Notes under the pieces: model-generated
Database searches by the model: none
What the model was told of the DNA's origin: nothing
What the model saw: only the letters and a program-made list of their open reading frames with translations
Part shown: positions 22,661-34,790 of the stretch, piece by piece
How positions within the stretch are numbered: the stretch's first letter is position 1
Layout of the letters: every line of letters begins with the position of its first letter
DNA from: Erodium maritimum
Taxonomy: Eukaryota; Streptophyta; Magnoliopsida; Geraniales; Geraniaceae
Assembly: GCA_963921825.1 (NCBI GenBank)
Contig: OY997588.1
Coordinates: 51,716,803-51,780,802 of the forward strand
Reading direction: 5' to 3'
DNA length: 64,000 nt
Made by a program: the position numbers and the translations under genes

Positions 22661-22675
22661 CACACAACCCTAACA
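22661..22675 (-). repeat. Terminal 15 bp of the Tnt1-like 5' LTR
   Basis: CACACAACCCTAACA completes the LTR interrupted at 14202. The next base resumes the satellite-like array. Confidence 0.85.
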
Positions 22676-23050
22676 ATACTAGGGGTCCGACTACTTTTAA
22701 TCAATTTTTAATCGAAACTATATGCGGGATCAAGGTTACGAATACTTTTAATCAATTGTTGTTCATAATAGTAGGCGGGAATTGGGGTTGTTTTTGCAAC
22801 CCGATGTTTGACATGAAATTACTGGATTGCATTGGTGGGAATTCTGAATTTTGACCGATTTTTAGGTTAATCGCCTATCTTTAATAATTTTTTAATTATA
22901 ACTATATGCGGGGATTCGACTACTTTTAGTGGACTATTAATTGAAATTATATGTGAGACCAATTCTTTTAATCAATTGTTGTTCAGAATTATATGCAGGA
23001 ATAAGGGTCCGACTATCTTAATAAATTTTTAATCAGAATTATATAAATAT
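22676..23050. repeat. Satellite-like array, right part
   Basis: This resumes the ACTACTTTTAATCAATT modules. The long module ACCCGATGTTTG recurs at 22799. Measured across the junction 8497|22676, with one 5-bp duplication removed, its spacing from 8278 is 338 bp, in phase with the 337-bp period on the left. Confidence 0.75.
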
Positions 23051-23473
23051 TTTCTTATTTACACCTGTATTTGATTGTTCTTCTATGGCCAGTGAGACTA
23101 TCTATTTCGTTGTCCCCTTTTAAATAATTTGGGTTTTATTTTCTAGCCTCAAATTTTTTTCCCATTTTTTTCCTCTGTAACAAGCTTAGTAGTCAATGCA
23201 TTTTTCATTGTTTTTCTATCTCCCATTTTTCCTCTTAGCTACCATATCGTATCCTTAAAAGTTATCTCCTTACTAGAAATGAAATTGATATTATTGTTGT
23301 GTCACCGATTCTCGTTCTCCAATTTACTGTGTGAATTACCCTCAATCATTCACCCTCATGTTTGTTTACCACACAATTTTTTGCATTGCATTAAACAAGC
23401 TCGCAAAACAAATGATAGGTTATTTGGTTATCAACCTGTTGTGTAAGCTTCTCCCAAATGGTCCACTTATTCC
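23051..23473. other. AT-rich host-layer sequence, no recognised gene
   Basis: T-rich sequence without a convincing frame. It ends at the insertion point of copia element B and would continue at 31442. Confidence 0.5.
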
Positions 23474-24670
23474 TGTTGGGTCTCGAGGTAGGGTTGGAGA
23501 TGAACCAACTCGCAGCGGAAAACCAATGAAAACCCAGAGACGATTAAAACCATGAAACAACTAACAAAGAATGGATTCACAAGAGAAAAATTCAGCACTA
23601 GTTCTTACCAAAACAAGAACACTGGGTAACGAATGATTGGCTTGAGTCTCCAAGACGCCTACGTATCCACATGGGAATCAAAGCCACGTAGTTCTTCTCT
23701 TTGAGGACTCAAGAACACAAAAATGGAGGGGGAAACTAGCCAAACCCGAAATTTCCATGGAGAGGAGGGAGAAGTTGTGTTTCCTATTCTTGTCTTGTGT
23801 TTGTTATGTTGAAAAAAGATGACTTAAACATAACAAAACCCATACTTGTCCAACTAAAGGCATTGGACAAGTATGGTGTCAAGTAAGGTGTAAATAGGAC
23901 AAAGTATGGCAAGACAAGATTGGGTTGTTAGTCTTAGTGCCCGTAGTTCAATTTTAAATGTCCAAATGTATATATCATCGTTAGCAATAAAATTAAAGCG
24001 ACTCTATATTACTTATTGTTGGAGTAATATATCGATGTGTGCTCTATATTACCCAGTATCATGTGCATGGCCATGCTGTTCTTTCAGTCACCCTCAATCA
24101 AGCGGCCGAGAACCGATATCTTTCCCATGCCTTAGTATGAGGGATAAATCCCTTAGCCATCTTTCGTGTCACTCATGTAGCCCGTCCCCAAGCCAATCCT
24201 AGCCGTTATGCAAGCCCTGTTACGGACAACGTTAGGCTCAGGTCAAACTCAGTTGTTGACTACATAGCGATCACAAAGACTCCTTGGTCTAAGGATACAT
24301 GACAAGCTACGACAATGAATATGTTCAAGACTTGATCTATGGCACATATTCATGTTGGGTCGTCCAATATCATGTCCCACATGATATCTATGATCAGACT
24401 CCGGAATCCAATTCCAATGACTAACAGAATGTAAGCCATAAAGAGCCATCTTTCATACTAGTCGCTTCTAGTGAAGCTTTGTTGACTAGGGACCCATCAA
24501 GTGTGATATATCTCGATCTATGGTTCTATTCGCATTGTGGGCATAGATCAGAGTACACATCGATATATTACTCCAACACATAAGTAATATAAAGCCGCTT
24601 TAATTTTATTGCTAATGATGATATATACATTTAGATATTTAGGATTGAACTACGGGCACTAAGACTAACA
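23474..24670 (-). repeat. Rearranged 3' LTR of copia element B
   Basis: The first ~452 bp match the LTR start. At 23926-24049 comes an inverted copy of the LTR's other end (TGTTAGTCTTAGTGCCCG...GATGTGTGCTCT). The LTR then resumes at the position equivalent to about 1,065. About 0.6 kb of normal LTR is thus replaced by about 124 bp of inverted LTR end. Confidence 0.85.
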
Positions 24671-24689
24671 ATCTCCCACTTGCCCTAGT

Positions 24690-27600
24690 TCCAATCTAAA
24701 CTCCAATATGTCCCCATCGAATTTACATGTCTAACATGTTTAGGCAGCGACACTACCTTAGTCAAAGGGTTGGCTATGTTATCATCTGTTGCAATATAGG
24801 TTATCTTCACTTCACCTCAGTTCAGTATTTCTCTGATTAGGTGGATACGCCGTAGTACATGTTTGGATTTGTTATGCGATCTGGGCTTTTTGCTTGCGCA
24901 ATGGCCCTTGTGTTGTCGCAAAATGGATTCACCGGGCTGGATGGGTTTTTAATTACACCTAACCCTACTGTGAATTTCCAAATCCACATAGCCTCCTTAG
25001 CTGCCTCTGCAGCATCCATGTACTTGGCCACTGTCGTAGATTCGACAATGGTATCTTGCTTTACGCTCTCCCAGCTAAAGCTCTGCCATTCAGCATAAAC
25101 ACATATCCTGACTGACTTCTAAAGTCATCTGGATTTGTCTTGGAAAACTAGCGTCTACTCATCCTTCGACGACTAGTTCAACATCATCTTTCCCCCGGGT
25201 TAGACTGATGTCTACTGGTACAACACAAGGCTTACGAGACGTCCGGTCTCATACATGTCATAGCATATATGATCGATCCTGCCCCTAGCGCATAGGATTC
25301 TCATCATCCTTTTCAGCTCATCAGGTGTCTTAGGACACTGAGTCTTGCTGAGATGAATGCCATGACTAGTGGGTAAGAGTCGTTTCTTTGATTCGAGCAT
25401 TAAGAACATACTCAATGCCTTGTTCACATAGGTTCCCTGACTTAAATCCAAGACCCTCTTGGTGCGGTTTCTACATATCTTAATCCTTAAGATATAAGAA
25501 GCATCGCCTAAGTCCTTTATTGAAAAACACTTCCTCAACGAAGCTTTAGTCTCGTGCAAGGTTGGGATGTCGTTTTCAATGAGAACCAGAAAGGTAATCT
25601 TGCTCCCACTAGCCTTCTTATAAACGCAAGATTCATCCTCGTTCTTGATTAAGCCAAATCCAATTACAGCTTCATCAAAACGAAGGATCCAACTCCGAGA
25701 AGTTCGTTTTAGTCCATAAATGGATTTCAACAACTTATAAATCTTTCCCTTATTCTTCGGATCGTCAAAACCTTTGGGCCGAGACATACAAACGTACTCA
25801 GTCAAATTTCCATTTAGGAGAGCAGTTTTGACATCCACTTGCCATATCTCGTAATTATGATACACGGTTATGTCAAGAAGAATTTGGATCGATTTTGACC
25901 ACAGCCACTAGGGAGAAGGTTTCCTCATAGTCAATCCATTGGATCTGCCTATAACCTTTCGCCACCAGTTGAGCTTTGTAGGTCAGAGGGTTGTCGTCCA
26001 TGTCCATCTTCACCTTGAAGATCCATTTGCATCCGATGGTCCTCACACCATTGATGGGATCAACCGGTTCCCAGACTCGGTTGTCCGACATGGATTGCAT
26101 TTCCTCCCTCATGGCTCCCAGCCATAACTCGGAGTCGGGCCCATCCACGACTTCCTGAAAGGTGGCTAGATCATTGTGATCCACCATGATTTCTTTGTCA
26201 CCTCCGGATACCATATCTTGGAGGTAAAAGATTGATCCTTTCAAATCGTCTTGGACCTTCCGGAATTGTAACAGAAATTGGTTCCTAATCTACGACAATC
26301 TCAGGCTCCTTTCTACTAGGTTGTCAATTGGTTTAGACAGATATGTATCATCTTGAATTTCTTCGAGATGCACAGTCCTCCCAATGACGTCTTTGGAAAC
26401 AAAACTCCTTTTCCATAAAGATCTCACCCCAAGCGACGAACACCATGTTCTCACTGGGATTGTAGAAGTAGTATCCCCTTACTGCTTTGGGATACCACAC
26501 GAAGGTGCATATCTCAGATCTTGGTTCGAGCTTAGTCGAAACCAAATGTTTCACATAAGCCTCGCAACCACAAATCTTTAGGAAGGACAAAGCGGGCATC
26601 ATCCCGTACCATTTTAAAATGGTGTCCCTTCCACACCCTTCGTCGAAGCCGGATTCAATATGAATGCGGTCGTCTCTAGAGCATAACCCCATAAAGAGAT
26701 TGGGAGATCAGTCCAACTAATCATGGAACGGACCATTGTCTAACAATATCTGATTTCTCCGTTTGGCTACACATTTTAACTACAGTGTCCCAGGAGGAGT
26801 CCATTCCAAAAGAATCTCATTCTCTTTTAGATGATCTAATAACTTTGTGGTCAAGTATTTTCCACCTCGATCCAATCGAAGTTCCTTAATACCTTTGTCG
26901 AGCTGGTTTTCTACTTTAGTCTTAAACTCTTTGAATTTATCAAAAGCTTCAGACTTATGTCTCACCGAATAGACATAACCATATTTACTGTAATCATCAG
27001 TAAATGTGATAAAGTAGCTAAAACCACTCCTGACAAGTGAACTTATTGGTCTACACACATTCGAGTGTATCAGCCCCAATAATTCACCCGCCCTTTTATC
27101 GCGATCGATAAAAGGAACTTTAGTCATTTTTCCCATCAAACAAACTTGCACCTATCGATCGAATGGAATTCGAATGAACCTGAAAGCCCGCACTTCTAAA
27201 GTGCTGATAGGCGCTTCTTGTTTATGCGGCCCAAATGACAGTGTCATAACAGAGTTAGGTTTAAATCGTTGGATTTAGACCTCTTGGTATTAACGTAATA
27301 TATAGAACTTGAGGCATTGTTACCCATATCTAATATGTACAATCCTCCAACCAAGTCAGTACTTGTATAAAACATATCATTGCATAGAACATTGGAAACT
27401 CCATTTCCAATATTAACATTATATCCTTCCTTGTCAAACACGATACATATATAATATTCCTACTAAAAGTAGGTATGCAATATACATTATACAATACTAA
27501 GACAAGGCCACTTGGCAAAGCAAGACTCATGGATCCTACAGCAGTTGCCAAAACTCTGAGGTCCACTTCGTGCTTTCCAAACCTCTCCTACTTTCAGCCA

Positions 27601-28192
27601 CCATATATTAGTGCATGTGTGAGATTCAGTCCTGGTATCTAATACCCATGAATCTTTGGAAGTAGAGAGATGTATCTCTATAGAGTTAATACCGGATGAA
27701 GGCACGGTCCCACCGTCCTTCCTTAGATCATTCAGGTTTCCTGATGAAGGCGCAGTCCTACTGCCCTTCTTCAGATCATCCAGGCTATTTGATGAAGGCG
27801 CAGTCCCACTGCCCTTCTTCAGATCAGCCGTGAACTTCTTGTAGTCCCGGTTCCAATGACCAGGCTGTTGGTAGTAGAAACAGACATTCTCAGGTGTCTC
27901 ATCTTCCTGCCAAGTGCGCATGGGCCCCGCCCTTGCCACTTCCAGTTCCCTTGTTGACCATCAAAATATCCTTGGATCCTAGATCCCTGATATTCTTCTC
28001 AGCAGTTAATGACATTTCATGTAACTCTGATATGGTCTTAGAGACAGCCTTGTCAAGGACATATTCTTTGCGTTCAGACTTGAGGACTATCCTTAAAATT
28101 CTGTATCAGTCCAAATACTTTGTCCCATTTAGTTTGACCATGTCAAAAATGGTTTTTAATGACAAACTATTAATGTTCGCTGAATTTTCCAT
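24690..28192 (-). pseudogene. gag-pol: Defective Gag-Pol of copia element B
   Basis: Minus strand. Gag ATG at 28190-28192 (MENSANINSLSLKT), with the same capsid deletion as in A (LDKAV joined to SKTISELHE). The zinc knuckle has lost two Cys (CFYYQQPGHWNRDY). The three LDDLKKGS-type repeats are present. Protease WVLDTRTESH, integrase blocks 27151-26780 and RT 26244-25212 follow. At 25580/25581 FLVL passes to IENDIP, the identical loss of the YVDD segment. Some blocks are longer than in A (for example 217 codons at 25212-25865), so the degenerate stops arose independently while the two deletions are shared. Confidence 0.88.
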
Positions 28193-29735
28193 TTGATCTA
28201 CAACAGATAAAATTCAATCAGTAAAATGAATAAATTTTATGAAGATCAAGCCTAAACACCAACAATGAATTCTATACCTTTAGAATCTAAAACCAAGATC
28301 CTTGATTCACTCGATCAAGCTGAACGAAGGCTCACCATTCAATCGAGCTATGTAGGTAGGACCCCGTCCAATCACATCCAATGTGACTCTTGGCTAGGGT
28401 ATGTACTTAAGTACACGACTTACCCTATCTGATACCCTAGCTCAACCCTAGCTGAGAATCGTAGTCGGGTCTACCAATTTTCAACTATGACTTGCCACTA
28501 TGTAGGTGCTCCGCTAAGGCGCACGACACCCACATATGTCGTCCAAACCTACTACCCCGCCTTCCCATGGATGCTCCGCTAAGGCGCACGACACCCATAG
28601 GACGGGGAGGTAGTAAGGTGTTGAGAATTGGGAGGTATCGGACATGACCCGTTTTTACTTGTCCGGTTGTGTTTAAAACTTTTGGCACATCCTAGATGCG
28701 ATGAGCACATCAACTACATTCCAAATGTAATGATGCCTACAATTACATCCAATGTAATTCTTCCTTCGAACTCGTCAACTACATCTAATGTAATGACGGT
28801 TCTAAGCGCTCACAAACAAGGATTAAAAATCCAATTTTATCTTTGCATGTGACGTGATATGCTCGGTAAATAAAGTTAAGCATGCAATTCTAAAACACAT
28901 AGAATTAATCATGCATAAAATAAACCAAGCATAAAGCGATAAATGTGCACATAATAGCCCCCTAAACTAACTCCCACTAGCTTCTTGAGCTCCACCGACT
29001 CCAAGTTGATGCCAACACCCGAAAAGCCACCAAATGACCTTTTCGCCCTTTCTTCGTCTTGAGCAAAATATTACAATTTAATACACGACTCGCAGGTTGG
29101 GAATAAATAAATATTACAAACAAGTGGTTCGACGACCACACCTTGAAAGAATAATTACACGCTAACTTTAACGGCTCGCAGGCCGTGAAAAGCGATAAAT
29201 AATTAAAACGAGCTTGGGGCTATAATGTACACCATGCAAACATCACATCACACATCGCGTTATCAAACAAGCATGTTATCAACCATCATGTGATTTTCCG
29301 GTTTTATTTAATAGCCAAGTTTCGAAAATTTTTGATGCTCGGTTTATCGAAACCGTTCAAAAATGAAACTTTTGAACATTTGATCTTCGAATTCGTTATG
29401 ACGGTTCCAAACTCGTCATAACTAACAAATCGTTTTAGCCTTGGCATATCAACCATCCAATGGCCATGCTTGGCTTAGCTCCGTCCAACGGAGCCCCGTT
29501 CGGTCCCGGTTTTGGCTCCCCGAGAGTCCCGCTCCCGAGACCCGAAAAATCAAATTTTTTTCAAAATTTCCAGATTTGAAATAATTTTCAAAAATTCATT
29601 ATACATGCATTAAATTCATAAACAAGAATTTAAAACATGTTATCAAACAATTTAGCAAAACAACATGCCAAAAACGAAACTTTCAAGCAAAACCGAAACT
29701 TTGAACACCGTCTTGTGAATCCCGAAGGTAGCACG
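28193..29735 (-). other. Untranslated leader of copia element B
   Basis: Same organisation as the leader of A, including the doubled GCTCCGCTAAGGCGCACGAC segment (about 28508 and 28573). No protein-coding frame. Confidence 0.6.
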
Positions 29736-29747
29736 GCTCTGATACCA
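29736..29747 (-). promoter_or_regulatory. Primer-binding site of copia element B
   Basis: The minus strand TGGTATCAGAGC is a perfect match, one base inside the LTR. Confidence 0.9.
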
Positions 29748-29748
29748 C

Positions 29749-31436
29749 TGTTGGGTCTCGAGGTAGGGTTGGAGATGAACCAACTCGCAGCGGAAAATCA
29801 ATGAAAACCATGAGACGATTAAAACCATGAAACAACTAACAAAGAATGGATTCACAAGAGAAAAATTCAGCACTAGTTCTTACCAAAACAAGAACACCGG
29901 GTAACGAATGATTGGCTTGAGTCTCCAAGATGCCTACGTATCCACATGGTAATAAAAGCCACGTAGTTCTTCTCTTTGAGGACTCAAGAACACAAAATGA
30001 AGGTGGAAACTAGCCAAACCCGAAATTGCCATGGAGAGGAGGGAGAAGTTGTGTTTCTTATTCTTGTCTTGTGTTTGTTATGTTGAAAAAATATGACTTA
30101 AACATAACAAAACTCATACTTGTCCAACTAAAGGCATGGGATAAGTATGGTGACAAGTAAGGTGTAAATAGGACAAAGTATGGTAAGACAAGATTGGGTT
30201 AGGTGGTGAATCACCAACACCTTAATCCTTGTCTTGCTTACTTAATACTAATTAATCAAGACTTGATTAATTAGTTCCATGGGCCTTGGTTGCATGGGCC
30301 TTTCATGGGCCTCTTGGAACATGGCCCGTGGCCATTTCTAACGAGGTCCTGTGATTCGCTCATCGCCTCCAAGCCTTCCATACCGGAAATGTCCAACATT
30401 ATCCGACGCGATCAATCCCAAGACTCCAAGCCTTGTCTCGATCCGTAAAGTCCTATTCACTTACGGGCATATGACCCAAAACCCAGTTTTGGTCATGTCC
30501 CGAGACAACTCCCTTTTGGCCATTCTCCATAAATGTGTCAATGAGTTTCATCCTCCGGTGTGACCCTTAGGTTTATTCATGTCAATAGATCAACGTAAAA
30601 ATCTCATTTTACTTGATCCTATTTAAGTGGCAACTAACGAGACTTTAGTATTGCCTGACACTGCATAACGAATCGACCCTGTCGATTCTAACCTTTCTGT
30701 CATCCCTGTCATTATCCTTTTATCTCCGATATCCTGATTGAGATAAGGCATAGAGCTGTCATCCTTATTATTCTCAATCAATGTTCCTTGATATGTGAGA
30801 TGACTAAAGATATGATACCCAGTATCATGTGCATGACCATGCTATTCTTTCAGTCACTCTCGATCAAGCGGCCGAGAACCGATATCTTTCCCATACCTCA
30901 GTATGAGGGATAAATCCCTTAGCCATCTTTCGTGTCACTCATGTAGCCCGTCCCCAAGCCAATCCTGGCCGTTATGGAAGCCCTGTTACGGACAACGTTA
31001 GGATCAGGTCAAACTCAGTTGTTGACTACATAGTGATCACAAAGACTCCTTGGTCTAAGGATACATGACAAGCTACAACAATGAATATGTTCATGACTTG
31101 ATCTATGGCACATATTCATGTCGCGTCGTCCAATATCATGTCCCACATGATATCTATGATCAGAATCCGGAATCCCATTCCAATGACTAACAGAGCGTAA
31201 GTCATAAAGAGCCATCTTTCATAGTAGTCGCTTCTAGTGAAGCTTTGTTGACTAGGGACCCATCGAGTGTGATCTATCTTGATCTATGGTTCTATTCGCA
31301 TTGTGGGCATAGATCAGAGCACACATCGATATATTACTCCAACACATAAGTAATATAAAGCCGCTTTAATTTTATTGCTAACGATGATATATACATTTAG
31401 ACATTTAGGATTGAACTACGGGCACTAAGACTAACA
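29749..31436 (-). repeat. 5' LTR of copia element B
   Basis: 1,688 bp, plus strand TGTTGGGTCTCGAGG to AAGACTAACA. It differs from the LTRs of A by scattered substitutions and small indels. Confidence 0.9.
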
Positions 31437-31441
31437 GTTCC

Positions 31442-31881
31442 ACATGAAATTCTCGCTCTTATGGTACGTATATATATATGTTTAGGGTTGCATTGAAGGA
31501 CTACAACATTAAGTACAATGGCACGATGTTTGAATTAGATGATGCGTTTTATCCAAACGTTCAACTAGAGCTGGTATATGCTTCAATGAGATCACTCGAG
31601 ATTTGTCTTCTACTAAAAAATTTCCATGCATTTTGTCCAAATATTTTGTAATGCTACATATAATATTGTTTAGACTCAGGTACCCACATTGGACACTCCT
31701 TCTGCTATGACTCAAAGTCACCTTGTTATTGATGTAAATAGAAAGGGAAAAATGGAGGGGGCTAATAGGCATCCTAAAGGTAGTCTCGTGAAACAGTCGA
31801 AGCGTAAACTTGTTCACAGTGAACACATCGTCAAGAAGGAGTGATTCACGCATTTAATTAACTTTTTTTGGCCATACAATC
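31442..31881 (+). other. Host-layer sequence with two coding-looking remnants
   Basis: An open stretch at about 31491-31650 contains DYNIKYNGTMFELDDAFYP, and a second at about 31679-31843 contains VIDVNRKGKMEG and ends in a TGA. Both have coding-like composition, but I do not recognise a family. They may be exons of one decayed gene within the host layer that ends at the Helitron-like terminus (41242). Confidence 0.35.
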
Positions 31882-32359
31882 TGTTCCATGTTGACTCATT
31901 CTTTATTGATCTCCAATGGTGTAGTGTTCATGATGATCTCCTTTTGATCATCGGACCACCATGGGTTACTATGTTTAGTTTGTGTCGATAGTCTTGTTGG
32001 AAGATCTAATCTCTCCGTCCGCATATCAGAACTTCATCTTCATTCCCAACAGATTATACTGCTTCTCTTCTTCTATACTTCAAGATAATGATCTCCACCC
32101 AAATATTGCTATCTCAACATGAACACAATGGTGATCTTCCTACTCCCATGGCTCACCCAAATCAAAAACCAGCACAGAAGAAAAGAATCAAAGCTAAAGG
32201 TAGAAGAAACAGGGCTGCCTCGACTTCCTCTACTGATAAAACACAGCAATACTCTCCCAGAGGATGCACAAAATTGCTAGATGGCCAAAGACAGTTCTAT
32301 GACAAGTATTTTTAGCCCCTTTCCTCGGGCAGAGATTCAACTCCCACATTTGCCCAATT

Positions 32360-34783
32360 TTGCAGCTCAAAGAGAAGTGGAAGTTATTGGTAGAAGATAG
32401 AGACCTCGGAAAGACTGTGGAAGAAGGCTCCTCCTCCTTGGGTTATCCTCCGTCGGGCTTTGAAATGGTGCAGCCTACCCCCAATCCCCATAAAAGAAAA
32501 CTCATGGAGATGACTTCTATTCATTTCACAACTTTTGTCCTCCATTTACCTCCACATGCTCAAACTGATTGGTTGGATGCTATCTTTGGACAACTTCAAG
32601 GTTTCATTAAATCTGTGGTAGGATTCAAACCTAATGCAAAAGGAAATTGGTATGAATTCATCTACTTTGCAACAAAGAGGGACCTCCAACAAGCAATTCT
32701 GCAGACAAATGGATTCAAGTTCAGAAATCAAACACTCTTTGTAACTGAGGCTTGGGAAAGAGATAAGAATTATTTCAACAAGAACTCCTACAAAAACCAG
32801 TCAGCTCCAACATCTTTTTACCAAGAAAAATCTTACACAAATTATCAATGTCAAGGCTCCATAGTAGCTGCAAAAGCAAAACTTTGGGATAAAGCTCACT
32901 TGGCCTTAACTCACCTCAATCTTTCAGTGGAAGCAATAATGCAGGAGATAGCTTTGGAAGGGGTTTGTGAAATTCAGCTTAAGGATCTGGGAAACAAGGT
33001 GATCTTGGTCCATTATCCTGACCAACAGTTTGATATGCATCTTTTCTATGACAAGGGAGCCTGGCTCGACCAATGGCTCACATTTATTCCTGGAAAGGAA
33101 GATTTATTCAACAAGGGAGGTAAATTTACTTGGTTTGCTATAAAAGGAATTCCCTATCATGGCTGGTGTATTGAGACCTTCCAAGCAGCAGTGTCCAACC
33201 ATGGAAAGGTCATGTTTACTCATCCTCAATCAGCCCAAGATCTCCATATACACACAGCCTATGTATTAGTACACACTCTTGATCTAAAGCCAATCTCAGA
33301 AGAAATGCAAATCACTCTTGGGAAAGTCCAATATCAAGTATGGATCTCATCAATACAAGCAAACAACATCCCACACCTTCAGAATCCAAAGATCAAGAAT
33401 TATTTCAATCATTCATCAGAAACTTCCTCTGATACTGAGCTCTTTAGATCACCTGGTTCTGCTTCTGACTATATCAGTGATTATTCAAAGGAAGACTTAG
33501 AGGAAGATGCTGAGCATTTGGAAAAGTTAACACAAAGCCCTCTTGTACTTCCTGCTAAAACCTCTTTACAAGTCAGGTCTATTGATGAAGGAGTTATTGA
33601 GGTTGGTGGTGGTGTTTTCAGTACTAGGTTCAATCATTCTGAGTTAAATTTCCTGGAATATCCTATTATTTCTCCAAGACCTTTGTTCACTGAAGAGATT
33701 GATACAAGGTTAGTTTCCATTAATGAGGCCCTTGATTCTGAATGTGGACTTGTACTTGCTCATTACTCTACTCATGGCCTTATTCCCTCTCAAACACAAC
33801 TGAAAATTCAAGATGAACAAATGTTGATTGTCAAGGATACCTTTGAAAGTGAAGAAAGAACCACTACTGATCACATTCATGAATCAAGAAAAGATGCAGA
33901 CATAATAGGCTCACAAGAACAGTCCGGTTGTAAAATTACTACAGCTTCTGGTTCTGATATGATTTTATCAAATGCAACTAATCAGTCTGATACAGTCTCT
34001 ACTCAGATTCAGTTACACCAACCCTCTCCAACATTTCGAATACCATCATCTCAAGGTCATTTTGAATCTGCACATACCTCAATTGACAGGAAAGAAGCAA
34101 GGTTTCTGGCAATAGAAGAACCTTCTTTCTCATTGGAAAAGAGTGAGCATTTAATGTTTCAAAAGTATACAGCTTTACATGACCCTACTCAACATAAAAG
34201 GTTACTAGTTACAGCTGCCTCAAATGGGGTTTTGGACACAAACACTCTAAGTTCTCCTCAGGAGGGTCAACAAGGTCTGGATTTCTTGGAAACTGGGACT
34301 CAAAACCTCAGCATCCCCTCTTCTCCCACCCAATCTACTCAAGTACAGGAAGTTGCAAATTTTCTAGGACTACACACAACAACTCCAGCTACTGCTCCAA
34401 AGCTTAAACTGAAATTAAAAGGAAAGAAGAAAAGTTCAAAAAAACTTCAAACCAGGTCGTATGATACAAGATCAAAGCTGAAAGAGAAAGGGGCATATGA
34501 ATCCTCCCACTTGTTAAAGAAGGCACAACATAACTTCCTGAAAGAAGACTCTGAAGCAAAGAAGGCTTGGGGTTTTGCCAAAACAATTGGTCTGAAATCC
34601 AAGCTGACTGAAGATGAAACCCTGCTGAGACTGAAAGACCTAGATGAGCTGGAACTTTTGGCAGGATCTGAATATGATCACTTAGATGGTGCTGAAGAAG
34701 AAAATCCTGAGTTGGATAAAAATGATCTACTTCTGCCCTCACTTTTAATGGTATGCTCTTCCATTAACCTCTCCTCTCTTTAA
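32360..34783 (+). CDS. LINE ORF1: RNA-binding protein
   Basis: A long intact frame (about 800 codons). The frame is open upstream from about 32303 without ATG; the first ATG is at 32465 (MVQPTPNPHKRK), so I take that as the likely start, giving about 772 residues. Counting from 32360, an RRM-like fold is suggested at about residues 57-135 (FVLHLPPHAQ, GNWYEFIYFATKRDL). A second domain at about 180-335 (KFTWFAIKGIPYHGW, YQVWISS) resembles the DUF4283-type region of plant LINE ORF1 proteins. The C-terminal third is Ser/Thr-rich, then Lys-rich (KLKLKLKGKKKSSKKL). The usual CCHC knuckle is not seen. It binds element RNA in the retrotransposition particle (family knowledge). It is separated from ORF2 by 7 bp. 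Confidence 0.8.
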   Translation: MQLKEKWKLLVEDRDLGKTVEEGSSSLGYPPSGFEMVQPTPNPHKRKLMEMTSIHFTTFVLHLPPHAQTDWLDAIFGQLQGFIKSVVGFKPNAKGNWYEFIYFATKRDLQQAILQTNGFKFRNQTLFVTEAWERDKNYFNKNSYKNQSAPTSFYQEKSYTNYQCQGSIVAAKAKLWDKAHLALTHLNLSVEAIMQEIALEGVCEIQLKDLGNKVILVHYPDQQFDMHLFYDKGAWLDQWLTFIPGKEDLFNKGGKFTWFAIKGIPYHGWCIETFQAAVSNHGKVMFTHPQSAQDLHIHTAYVLVHTLDLKPISEEMQITLGKVQYQVWISSIQANNIPHLQNPKIKNYFNHSSETSSDTELFRSPGSASDYISDYSKEDLEEDAEHLEKLTQSPLVLPAKTSLQVRSIDEGVIEVGGGVFSTRFNHSELNFLEYPIISPRPLFTEEIDTRLVSINEALDSECGLVLAHYSTHGLIPSQTQLKIQDEQMLIVKDTFESEERTTTDHIHESRKDADIIGSQEQSGCKITTASGSDMILSNATNQSDTVSTQIQLHQPSPTFRIPSSQGHFESAHTSIDRKEARFLAIEEPSFSLEKSEHLMFQKYTALHDPTQHKRLLVTAASNGVLDTNTLSSPQEGQQGLDFLETGTQNLSIPSSPTQSTQVQEVANFLGLHTTTPATAPKLKLKLKGKKKSSKKLQTRSYDTRSKLKEKGAYESSHLLKKAQHNFLKEDSEAKKAWGFAKTIGLKSKLTEDETLLRLKDLDELELLAGSEYDHLDGAEEENPELDKNDLLLPSLLMVCSSINLSSL

Positions 34784-34790
34784 TTCTAAA

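Larger units (their letters stand above)
9530..22675 (-). mobile_element. Tnt1/Tork-like copia element, interrupted by copia element A
   Basis: LTRs of about 330 bp begin TGTTGGGGTATAAC and end CCCTAACA on the plus strand (9530-9859 and 13880-14202 plus 22661-22675). The right LTR is split by copia element A with a GTCTC duplication. The internal region codes on the minus strand in Gag, PR, IN, RT, RNase H order, the copia order. The LTRs differ by an 8-bp indel and scattered substitutions, so the insertion is not recent. Outer flanks are CCAGT and ATACT, not a duplication; the right flank instead pairs with the left flank of the TRIM. Confidence 0.85.
23474..31436 (-). mobile_element. Copia element B: full-length, same family as A, rearranged 3' LTR
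   Basis: The left LTR (23474-24670) is rearranged; the internal region is 24671-29748; the right LTR (29749-31436) is 1,688 bp. Flanks ATTCC and GTTCC agree at four of five bases, fitting an older insertion than A. The internal order and the defects (gag deletion, no YVDD) are the same as in A, with extra stops and substitutions. Confidence 0.9.
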
